NCBI GenBank assembly: GCA_010365205.1
Contig: JAAFGU010000001.1
Coordinates: 12,672 to 41,651, forward strand
Source of the DNA: Aromatoleum sp.
GTDB taxonomy: Bacteria; Pseudomonadota; Gammaproteobacteria; Burkholderiales; Casimicrobiaceae
Reading direction: 5' to 3'
Length of the DNA stretch: 28,980 nt
Shown: positions 22,375 to 28,980 of the stretch, piece by piece
Layout of the letters: each line of letters starts with the position of its first letter
Position numbering within the stretch: the stretch's first letter is position 1
The notes under the pieces: model-generated
Told to the model about the DNA's origin: nothing
Seen by the model: the letters and a program-made list of their open reading frames with translations, nothing else
Databases searched by the model: none
Made by a program: the position numbers and the translations under genes

Positions 22375-24630
22375 ATGCACTTAAGTTCCAAGCATCTTGG
22401 CGGACAAGATCGGCCGCATGACCGGCGCTTGACCGTTGGCACACGCCTGTTGCCGCTAATCGGTCTTGTCTTGGCGATGGCAACCATTTGGATTCCCGAG
22501 CTTCACCACTACTTTGTGCGAGCGGTTCCGGTCGAGGCGCGGGCCGTGGATTTGATGCGGAGGGCCCCGAGCGATGCAGTACTGGACGAATTGGCCAAGG
22601 CGCGCATACTGCATCCGGCTCGCGATGCGGTGGACCGCGCGAGTGCAATTGTCGATGCCGACCGGGCGTTGGAGGGGCGATTCGTCACCGAAGACGGAAC
22701 GAGCGTCGCATTCAGCTGGCCGTTCGACGCTGCGGATCTCGAGCAGGGTCCGCTGGACTGGTCGCTGGCCGTGGCCGCGTTCGCAATTCCCGATCGGCTG
22801 CTCAAGGCCTACGATGCGACGGGCGAGCTCCGTTACCTCGACCAAGCCGTCGAGTACGTGCTGGCGTGGCAGAGGTTCGAGGCGTCGGCGTGGCTCCCGC
22901 GCGGGCTGATGTGGAATGATCATGCGATCGCGGAACGCGTATACGTCCTGGTCGACCTGTGGCGGTCGTACCGAAAACACCCGCGTTTCGACCCGGAGCG
23001 GGCAAAACTGCTTCTTGTCCAAGCCGAGCGCTGCGCGATCTATTTGGCACGCCCGGATCATTTCACATCCGCGACCAATCATGGCGTCATGCAGAACCTG
23101 GCGCTGATGCTCGTCGCGATCGCGATGCCTGGGTTGCCGGATGCAAAGCGGTTTTTCGACGTCGGCCGAGAGCGTTTCATCCGCCAATTGGATTTCTACG
23201 TGAGCCGCGACGGTGTCGTGCTGGAGCATTCGGCCGGCTATCACGAGTTCGGCCTGCAGCTGCTGCGCCTCGCGCGCCGCTATTTCGAGCTTGCAGGCGT
23301 TGCCCCGCCGGCAGGGTACGACGCCATGCTGGAGCGGGCGTCGCACTTTCTCGACGCAATGCGACGCCCCGACGGTTCGTTGCCGCTGATCGGCGACACG
23401 CGGGCGACTTCCCGGGCGGCACCGGCGACCATTCGTCCGGGAACGTCGGGCGAGACCACGGCGGAAACTCCGCCGGAGCGGCTCACGCCAGCGGGAAGAT
23501 GCCTCATGTCCGCGGTTGCGGGATATTCCGTCTGGCGGACGCCGCTCGACGGGTCGCCGGACACGGCTGATCAGTCCCAGCTCGTGACCCTCTGGTCCCA
23601 TTTTCCAGGGCACGGCCATAAGCACGCCGACGAACTGAGCATATTGCTCTGGGCGGACGGACAGGACTGGATCGCCAATGCCGGTTACTGGGCCTATGGA
23701 GATCCCGACCGTGGCAAGGCTGAGTCGTGGGACGGATCGAATGCGCCTCACCTTCTTGGCGAGTCGCCGAAAGCCGAACGATCGTCGGAGTTGATGGGTT
23801 CAAGTTGTTCTGGACAGAGCGCGGCAATCGATCTTCAGCGCGTCACGCGCGAGGGGCTGCGAATTCGACGCCAGGTGGTCCAGATCTCGCCTGTTGTCTG
23901 GATCGTGATCGATCACGCGCAGGGTGGTACGCGAACCTTGGTAACCAACTGGACGGGGTTTCCCGGGATCGACCTCGAAAACGGACCCATTCGGCAGAGC
24001 TTCCGCATGAAGCGTGCGACAAACGGCATGGTGCTCGACTTTGCGTACGCCGGATCCGATGCACCGGCACTACGACCGCTTCGGGGCAGTTCGGATCCGT
24101 TCGCCGGATGGGTTTTCATGGATCACGGGCCCGCGGCCGCGCCCGCACTGCGGGTCGAGCAGGCTGCGGGTGAATCATGGTCCGCGATGATTTGGGTCTT
24201 GAATCGCACGCCGTCCGTCTTCGGTGTGACCGAGGCACCTGCCGTGCGGTGGGGCGGGGTGGAGACGTGGAGCCTGTCGGTCGGATTGCCGGGCGGGCGT
24301 GTCGCCATCGTCCGGGACCACGCAACGATCACGATCGGCACGACACCGCCGCTCCAGCTGATGCCGCCCGCGGTCGACGTTTCGGCCGAGCAGGCGAAGA
24401 TCGCGATTGCCTACGCCGCGCTCAAGGCCGACTTTCCAATCTACCGCGACCTTGGACGTTATCGTCGCCGCGCAGCTGTCGCGGCGATCGGGCTGTTTGC
24501 GCTCCAGGTGTTCATCTTGTACACGTCATCGCGTCGCTTCCGCGCCGTGGGCCGCCTCATGAACTGGGTGACGTTTATCGGCTGGATCCTAGTCTGCGTG
24601 TGGCTGCAGATGTATTATTTCGCGCACTAG
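22375..24630 (+). CDS. Heparinase II/III-like membrane protein (polysaccharide lyase fold)
   Basis: A 751-residue protein. A hydrophobic segment at about 24-40 is followed by an alpha/alpha-toroid domain and a heparinase-II/III-type beta domain. Candidate catalytic residues are in the expected order: Asn235-His236 (TSATNHGVMQNLAL), Tyr289-His290 (LEHSAGYHEFG) and the histidine cluster H413/H415/H417 (GHGHKHADELSILLW, then ADGQDWIANAGYW). Two transmembrane helices close the protein (AAVAAIGLFALQVFILYTS and WVTFIGWILVCVWLQMYYF), so the enzyme would sit in the inner membrane facing the periplasm. It would cleave uronic-acid-containing polymer by beta-elimination, consistent with the uronate dehydrogenase of the locus. 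The start is uncertain: ATG 22375 lacks a clear ribosome site and TTG 22432, before the hydrophobic segment, is possible. Family members occur in many exosortase A loci. Confidence 0.85.
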   Translation: MHLSSKHLGGQDRPHDRRLTVGTRLLPLIGLVLAMATIWIPELHHYFVRAVPVEARAVDLMRRAPSDAVLDELAKARILHPARDAVDRASAIVDADRALEGRFVTEDGTSVAFSWPFDAADLEQGPLDWSLAVAAFAIPDRLLKAYDATGELRYLDQAVEYVLAWQRFEASAWLPRGLMWNDHAIAERVYVLVDLWRSYRKHPRFDPERAKLLLVQAERCAIYLARPDHFTSATNHGVMQNLALMLVAIAMPGLPDAKRFFDVGRERFIRQLDFYVSRDGVVLEHSAGYHEFGLQLLRLARRYFELAGVAPPAGYDAMLERASHFLDAMRRPDGSLPLIGDTRATSRAAPATIRPGTSGETTAETPPERLTPAGRCLMSAVAGYSVWRTPLDGSPDTADQSQLVTLWSHFPGHGHKHADELSILLWADGQDWIANAGYWAYGDPDRGKAESWDGSNAPHLLGESPKAERSSELMGSSCSGQSAAIDLQRVTREGLRIRRQVVQISPVVWIVIDHAQGGTRTLVTNWTGFPGIDLENGPIRQSFRMKRATNGMVLDFAYAGSDAPALRPLRGSSDPFAGWVFMDHGPAAAPALRVEQAAGESWSAMIWVLNRTPSVFGVTEAPAVRWGGVETWSLSVGLPGGRVAIVRDHATITIGTTPPLQLMPPAVDVSAEQAKIAIAYAALKADFPIYRDLGRYRRRAAVAAIGLFALQVFILYTSSRRFRAVGRLMNWVTFIGWILVCVWLQMYYFAH

Positions 24631-24675
24631 AAGTGAACTTGGGAGCGTCGGGCGCTCCAACCAGGGAATCCGCAA

Positions 24676-26001
24676 ATGCGCGACTATGCGCTAACCGCCT
24701 TCATCTTCGGCTCGATCCCGTTCATTCTGTGGCGGCCATGGATCGGCGCGTTGATGTGGGTTTGGATCGGGCTGATGAATCCGCACCGCCTCACCTGGAA
24801 TTTCGCGTTCAACATGCCATTCGCCCAGGTCGTCGCGATCGCAACCCTGGTCGGTATGCTGTTCTCCGGCGAGAAATTCCGGATACCCTGGTCGCCGCCG
24901 GTCAAACTTTTATTCGCCTTGGTCGCGTGGATGTCGGTTAGCACGTATTTTGCCATCGATACGACAGACGCGTTCCCGCAATGGCAGAAGGTCATGAAGA
25001 TCCAGTTCATGACATTCATCGTCATGATGCTCATTGCCGACCGGAAGCGGCTCGAGGCACTGGTCTGGGTGGCCGCGCTATCGCTGGCGTTCTACGGCGT
25101 CAAGGGCGGGATCTACACGTTCACCGGTGGCGGCTCGAATCAAGTGCTCGGCCCCGAGGGGTCGTTCATCGAAGGCAACACCGAGATCGGCCTTGCGCTG
25201 GTGATGGCGCTGCCGCTGGTCCGGGTCATGCAGATGAGCGCCCAGCGACGAGCCGTTCGCTGGGCGCTCGGCTTGGCGATGCTCCTGACTGGACTCGCCA
25301 TTCTCGGGACACAGTCGCGGGGCGCGTTTCTGGGTGCTGCGGCGATGGCGATCATGCTATGGATCAAGAGCCGCAAGAAGGCGATGCTTTTCGTCATGTT
25401 GATCGCGGCCGTGCCGGCGCTGCTCGTCGTGATGCCGGACAGCTGGTTCACGCGAATGGAAGGCATCGGCAGCTACGAGCAGGACCGGTCGGCGATGGGA
25501 CGCCTCTATGCATGGGAATTCGCCTTCCGCATGGCCGTGAAGCACCCGCTCGTCGGCGGCGGTTTCGCGAGCTTCACGCCCGAGAACTACGCCGTATATG
25601 CGCCCGACCTGACCGAGGCCGTCAACGAGAAGGGGGCGGTGGCCGATGCGCACAGCGTCTACTTCCAGGTGCTGGGTCATCACGGATTCGTCGGCCTCGC
25701 GATCTTCCTCGCGCTGCTGGCGGCCATGTGGCAATCGGCGGCGCGCGTCATGCGGGCGACGCGCGCAAGGGAGGACTTGAGGTGGGCGTACGACACGGCG
25801 GCGATGTCGCAGGTAAGCCTGGTCGGGTTCATGGTCGCCGGCGCATTCCTCGGCCTCGCCTATTTCGACCTGCTGTACACGCTGCTGGCGATCATCGCCA
25901 TCACCGAGTCCCTGGTCCGCCGCGGACATGGGACCATTCCGGCGGTCGCGTCCACGGCCGACGCTGTCGGAGCGGCGCAGCAGCAACCGCTGCGACCGTA
26001 G
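24676..26001 (+). CDS. O-antigen ligase/polymerase, exosortase A-associated (TIGR03097-like)
   Basis: A 441-residue polytopic membrane protein of the Wzy/WaaL superfamily. The N-terminus (FGSIPFILWRPWIGALMWVW, then IGLMNPHRL) and the segments GGIYTFTGGGSNQVLGPEGS, FIEGNTEIGLAL, TQSRGAFLGAAAMA, and the large periplasmic loop with MGRLYAWEFAFRMAVKHPLV, then GGGFASFTPENY and DAHSVYFQVLGHHGFVGLAI, match the family that I know as the putative O-glycosylation ligase of exosortase A loci. It joins or polymerises undecaprenyl-linked units in the periplasm. It starts 45 bases after the heparinase-like gene. A fossil of a similar C-terminus lies on the opposite strand at 20473-20610. Confidence 0.92.
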   Translation: MRDYALTAFIFGSIPFILWRPWIGALMWVWIGLMNPHRLTWNFAFNMPFAQVVAIATLVGMLFSGEKFRIPWSPPVKLLFALVAWMSVSTYFAIDTTDAFPQWQKVMKIQFMTFIVMMLIADRKRLEALVWVAALSLAFYGVKGGIYTFTGGGSNQVLGPEGSFIEGNTEIGLALVMALPLVRVMQMSAQRRAVRWALGLAMLLTGLAILGTQSRGAFLGAAAMAIMLWIKSRKKAMLFVMLIAAVPALLVVMPDSWFTRMEGIGSYEQDRSAMGRLYAWEFAFRMAVKHPLVGGGFASFTPENYAVYAPDLTEAVNEKGAVADAHSVYFQVLGHHGFVGLAIFLALLAAMWQSAARVMRATRAREDLRWAYDTAAMSQVSLVGFMVAGAFLGLAYFDLLYTLLAIIAITESLVRRGHGTIPAVASTADAVGAAQQQPLRP

Positions 26002-26050
26002 CGGGAGCCGATCGCGATCCGACGACGGGATGCCGCGATCGAACCGATGA

Positions 26051-26797
26051 TTGTCCGTGAACGGTGATTTCGAAACCGACTGGCGCGACCGTTTCAAGGA
26101 ATTTGCCGAAGAGCGCGACGACGACGCCGGAATCGCCGGCTGGACGACGACCGGCCTCGAGGCCCGGACCCGACGATTTCTCGGACTGTGGCGGCTGAGC
26201 AAGCCCGACGACCGCTGGCTGGACGCCGGGTGCGGCGCGGGCACCTACAGCCGCCTGCTTCGGGATCGCGGAGCGGCGGTTATCGGCGCCGATTACTCGG
26301 AGATCGCGGTGCGGAAGGCCGCGCTACGCAGCGCAGCGGGGATCGACTACGTGGTCGCCGACGTGCGCCGTCTTCCGTTTCCGCCGGCCACGTTCGACGG
26401 CGCCATATGCTTCGGCGTCACGCAGGCGCTGTCGGCGAGCGCGCAGCCGATTGCCGAGCTTGCACGGCTCGTGAAGCCGGGTGGGGTGGTGTGGATCGAC
26501 GCGCTGAACGGGTGGTGCCTCGTGCACGTCGCCGGAGCGCTTGACCGCAAGCTCGCCGGGCGTCGGATGCACCTGCGGTACGATTCGCCTATGGCAATCC
26601 GGAAGCTGATGGCGGCGGCCGGTCTGCAGGGATGCCGTGTGCACTGGATGCCGATCGTTCCCACGAGGTGGCAGCGCCTGCAGCCGATGCTGGAGAGCCG
26701 GTTGGCGCAGTTCGCGATGCGCGTCGTGCCGCTGATCGGCCTGCTGTCCTGTCACGCGTTCATCGTCGAAGCCCGGAAGCCGGCAAGCCAGTCGTGA
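26051..26797 (+). CDS. Class I SAM-dependent methyltransferase
   Basis: A 248-residue methyltransferase with the glycine-rich SAM site LDAGCGAGTYSRLLRDRG at 57-74, the acidic loop VIGADYSEIAVRKA, the motif VVADVRRLPFPPATFDGAIC (motif II region), and LARLVKPGGVVWIDALN. These define a UbiE/Methyltransf_11-like enzyme. The target is not shown by sequence; in this place a sugar hydroxyl or carboxylate of the repeat unit is likely. The start is TTG 26051 or GTG 26057, both with weak ribosome sites. The stop overlaps the next ATG (TGATG at 26795-26799). Confidence 0.85.
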   Translation: MSVNGDFETDWRDRFKEFAEERDDDAGIAGWTTTGLEARTRRFLGLWRLSKPDDRWLDAGCGAGTYSRLLRDRGAAVIGADYSEIAVRKAALRSAAGIDYVVADVRRLPFPPATFDGAICFGVTQALSASAQPIAELARLVKPGGVVWIDALNGWCLVHVAGALDRKLAGRRMHLRYDSPMAIRKLMAAAGLQGCRVHWMPIVPTRWQRLQPMLESRLAQFAMRVVPLIGLLSCHAFIVEARKPASQS

Positions 26798-27786
26798 TGA
26801 GAAATGTCGTTGACACCCTGCTGATGAGGTGCGCAGCCCTCGTCGCTGCGGCTGGAGTCCGCGGGCGGCTGTCTGTGCTCATCTATCACCGCATTCTGCC
26901 AGAGCCCGACGACGTGAATCGCTGGGACGTGACGGCGGCGGAGTTCGAGCGGCAGATGCGGGCGCTGCGCGAGTCCTTTTCGCCGCTCCCACTGTCGGAG
27001 GCGCTCGAGCGGCTTGCGAAGCGGAGCCTTCCGCGACGTGCGGTCGCGGTGACGTTCGACGATGGCTACGCGGACAATGCGGAAGTCGCACTCCCAATCC
27101 TCCGCCGCTGCGGTGTGCCGGCAACGTTTTTCGTCGCAACCGGCTACCTGAATGGCGGACGGATGTGGAACGACAGCGTTGTCGAGGCAATCAGGCGGTT
27201 ACCCGGCCCGACGGCTGACCTCCGGCCCGTCGGGCTCGGCGTCCTCGACATCGGTGACAGTGACCGCAGGCGCGACGCCATTGCCGGCATTCTCGGCCGC
27301 TGGAAGTACGAAGCGGCTACCGACCGCGAGGCACGCGCCACGGCGGTGGCGGTACTCGCGGGCCTGCTGCCGATGCGCGACCTGATGATGCGCGACGATC
27401 AAGTCAGGTGCCTGCGGGCTGCGGGCATGGAGATCGGCGCGCACACCGTCTCGCATCCGATCCTCGCGCGTTGCGCCGACGCGGACGCCGAACGCGAGAT
27501 CGTCGACAGCGGCCGCTACCTTGCGGAGCTGCTCCGCGAGCCAATCCCGCTGTTCGCCTACCCGAACGGCCGACCCGGGAAGGACTATGAGGCGCGGCAC
27601 GTGGCCATGGTGCGCAGAGCCGGATACCGTGCCGCGTTGTCCACCGCGCCGGGCGTGGCAGTAGCCGAGACCGACCGCTACCAGCTGCCCCGGTTCACCC
27701 CTTGGGATCGCGATCCTGGGAAATTCTCGTTTCGATTGGCCGTCAACTTCCGGAAAGCGATGCCGGAGACCGTGGCGATGATGTGA
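26797..27786 (+). CDS. Polysaccharide deacetylase (NodB/CE4 family)
   Basis: A 329-residue CE4 protein. Motif 1 TFDDG is at 86-90 with the catalytic and metal-binding aspartates. The HxxxH metal motif is HTVSH at 216-220, unusually far downstream because of an insertion of about 90 residues after motif 1. FAYPNGRPGKDY follows at 253. The N-terminal LSVLIYHRILPEPDD is typical of the group found in polysaccharide loci. It removes N- or O-acetyl groups from a sugar polymer or precursor. No signal peptide is clear, so it may act in the cytoplasm on lipid-linked intermediates. The start ATG 26797 shares bases with the methyltransferase stop. Confidence 0.88.
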   Translation: MRNVVDTLLMRCAALVAAAGVRGRLSVLIYHRILPEPDDVNRWDVTAAEFERQMRALRESFSPLPLSEALERLAKRSLPRRAVAVTFDDGYADNAEVALPILRRCGVPATFFVATGYLNGGRMWNDSVVEAIRRLPGPTADLRPVGLGVLDIGDSDRRRDAIAGILGRWKYEAATDREARATAVAVLAGLLPMRDLMMRDDQVRCLRAAGMEIGAHTVSHPILARCADADAEREIVDSGRYLAELLREPIPLFAYPNGRPGKDYEARHVAMVRRAGYRAALSTAPGVAVAETDRYQLPRFTPWDRDPGKFSFRLAVNFRKAMPETVAMM

Positions 27787-27986
27787 TGAAGCGCGCGAAG
27801 ACACTCGGATTGCGGACGATATGCGACGCTGCGTGCCCTCGCCGTCGCGACGACCCCGGGGGCGCGTCGCCGCCGGCGTTCCACCGGAAGGCGTTCCACC
27901 GGAAGGCGTGCGCAGGCGGCCGTCCGCCAAGGCTGGCCGACCGCATCGGGTCCTGCGGCCGGGAGGCTCCGATTGCCCGCCGGTAG
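27786..27986 (+). other. Coupled small open frame of doubtful coding value
   Basis: An ATG overlapping the deacetylase stop (TGATG) opens a 66-codon frame. The product is Arg-, Ala- and Pro-rich without recognisable domain and contains a tandem AFHRK repeat. It overlaps the possible TTG start of the next gene. Composition looks like GC-rich spacer rather than a protein; only the coupled start speaks for translation. Confidence 0.2.
27876..27905 (+). repeat. Tandem 15-base repeat, two copies
   Basis: GCGTTCCACCGGAAG occurs twice in immediate succession, followed by a partial third GCGT. Because the unit is 15 bases it does not shift the small frame that covers it. Probable replication slippage in the spacer after the deacetylase gene. 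Confidence 0.8.
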
Positions 27987-28827
27987 CTTCAAGGCGGTGA
28001 AGAAAGGCATCAAGCGGCGCCTCAAGATGCTGCGGCAAGCTTTCGCTCGGACCTTCCGTTCATTCACGCCCGACGACTTGCTGGAGCGATTGCGGCAGCT
28101 GGGTATCGTGCCGGGTGACGTCGTACTCGTCCACAGCTCTTACGACGCATTCGAGGGATTTTCGGGCAAGCCGACCGATGTAATCGCGATCCTTCAGCGA
28201 GCAGTCGGCGCGGAGGGAACGCTGCTGATGCCGACGATGGCGTTCACGGGGACTGCCGTCGAGTACGTCAGTCGCACGCCGGTGTTCGACGTGGCGCGCA
28301 CGCCCTCGCGGATGGGCCTGCTCAGCGAACTCTTTCGCCGCTCTCCGGGCGTCGTGCGCAGCGTGCACCCGACGCACCCGGTGGCGATCTGGGGGCGCGA
28401 CGCCGAAGGACTCGCCGCCGATCACCATCGGGCGGGCACGCCGTGCGGTGCGGGGACCCCGTTCGCCCGGCTGCTCGAGCGGCAAGGTAAAATTCTGTTC
28501 CTGGGTGCTGATATCGACAGCCTGACCTTCTACCACACGATCGAGGAAATGCTCGAAACGCGCCTGCCGGCCTCGCCGTTCACGCAACAGGTCTATCAGC
28601 TGAAGTCGAAGTTGCCGGACGGCACGTCGGTCGTCACGCAGACGCGTCTGTTCGAGCCCTCCGTTTCCCGCCGCCGCAACCTCGGCAAGCTGGCGCCGGA
28701 ACTGCGTCGGCAGGGCGCTTGGCACGAGGCGCGCGTGGGCCGGCTCAAACTGACTCTTCTGGGGACCAGCGATGTGCTGGCGGCGGTCGCCGCGATGGCC
28801 GATCGAGGGGCGTACTGCTATGACTGA
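27973..28827 (+). CDS. AAC(3)-like N-acetyltransferase (sugar amine acetylation)
   Basis: A protein of up to 284 residues of the Antibiotic_NAT (AAC(3)) family. Shared blocks are GDVVLVHSSYDAFEGFSGKP near residue 48, GAEGTLLMPTMAFTG near 79, the SVHPTHPVAIWGRDA block carrying the family's conserved His, and GTPFARLLERQGKILFLGAD. In polysaccharide clusters such enzymes acetylate amino sugars with acetyl-CoA rather than aminoglycosides. The start is unclear: TTG 27973, GTG 27997 and ATG 28027 are in frame and none has a strong ribosome site; the conserved part begins after 28027. The stop lies eight bases inside the next gene, which starts at ATG 28820. With the deacetylase two genes upstream it may set the acetylation pattern of the repeat unit. 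Confidence 0.85.
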   Translation: MPAGSFKAVKKGIKRRLKMLRQAFARTFRSFTPDDLLERLRQLGIVPGDVVLVHSSYDAFEGFSGKPTDVIAILQRAVGAEGTLLMPTMAFTGTAVEYVSRTPVFDVARTPSRMGLLSELFRRSPGVVRSVHPTHPVAIWGRDAEGLAADHHRAGTPCGAGTPFARLLERQGKILFLGADIDSLTFYHTIEEMLETRLPASPFTQQVYQLKSKLPDGTSVVTQTRLFEPSVSRRRNLGKLAPELRRQGAWHEARVGRLKLTLLGTSDVLAAVAAMADRGAYCYD

Positions 28828-28980
28828 GCACGCGGTGGACTTGGCAGCGGCCTTGGTGTCTCCCGGCGGCACGTCGGAAGGCAGCCCCTCGCGGGACGCG
28901 GTCGCTGCCCTGTTCGGGCAGGGCAGGCTCGACGAAGCGGCCGATGCGGCGCGGGCGCTCTGTGCCGCGCAGCCGGCGCC
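28820..28980 (+). CDS. Start of a TPR-like protein, 3' partial
   Basis: ATG 28820 overlaps the end of the acetyltransferase gene in another frame and the frame stays open to the window edge (53 complete codons). After about 27 variable residues comes AVAALFGQGRLDEAADAARA followed by LCAAQPA, which has the spacing of a tetratricopeptide helix pair. Too short to say more; TPR proteins, some with sulphotransferase or glycosyltransferase domains, are common at the ends of such loci. Confidence 0.55.
   Translation, partial: MTEHAVDLAAALVSPGGTSEGSPSRDAVAALFGQGRLDEAADAARALCAAQPA

Noticed and set aside
1..28980. tRNA, rRNA, CRISPR arrays, transposase genes
   Set aside because: None recognised on either strand. 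Module duplication is supported by homology, but no terminal inverted repeats or transposase were found.

Overview
The window is a 29-kb stretch of a surface-polysaccharide locus from a GC-rich Gram-negative bacterium. I infer a beta- or gammaproteobacterium of the exosortase A (XrtA/EpsH) type. The reasons are an amidotransferase, a TIGR03087-like sugar transferase and a TIGR03097-like O-glycosylation ligase, three families that travel with exosortase A, plus a GDP-mannose 6-dehydrogenase, translationally coupled genes throughout and frequent GTG starts. The exosortase itself and PEP-CTERM substrates are not in the window.

Layout. (1) 2-8102, plus strand, tightly packed: asparagine synthase (5' end cut by the window), TIGR03087-type glycosyltransferase, GDP-mannose dehydrogenase, membrane transglutaminase-like protein, GT4 glycosyltransferase, and a second asparagine-synthase-like protein without the glutaminase cysteine. 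(2) 8168-11897: a WbsX-family protein, of lower GC and isolated by gaps, then two GT4 glycosyltransferases. (3) 11936-13620, minus strand: module A, a Tat-signal small protein, an internally deleted beta-propeller gene reduced to 56 codons, and a second beta-propeller gene that appears to begin at ATC behind a perfect GGAGG. (4) 13848-15356, minus: Wzx-type flippase. (5) 15524-20411, plus: three paralogous PP-loop ATPases carrying a QueC-like four-cysteine site, with a polysaccharide pyruvyl transferase between the second and third. (6) 20473-22072, minus: module B, a second copy of the Tat protein/beta-propeller pair, followed by a fossil of an O-antigen-ligase C-terminus. (7) 22375-28980, plus: heparinase-II/III-like membrane protein, O-antigen ligase, methyltransferase, polysaccharide deacetylase, AAC(3)-like acetyltransferase and the start of a TPR-like protein.

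How it fits together (inference): the dehydrogenase supplies a uronic acid; asparagine-synthase-like and possibly PP-loop enzymes amidate or otherwise activate carboxylates; at least four glycosyltransferases assemble a repeat unit; pyruvyl transfer, N-acetylation, methylation and deacetylation decorate it; Wzx flips it, the ligase/polymerase joins it, and the heparinase-like protein trims it.

The most unusual parts are the PP-loop/Cys4 trio around the pyruvyl transferase and the duplicated, partly decayed Tat/propeller module with its ATC junction. I saw no rRNA, tRNA, CRISPR array or insertion sequence.
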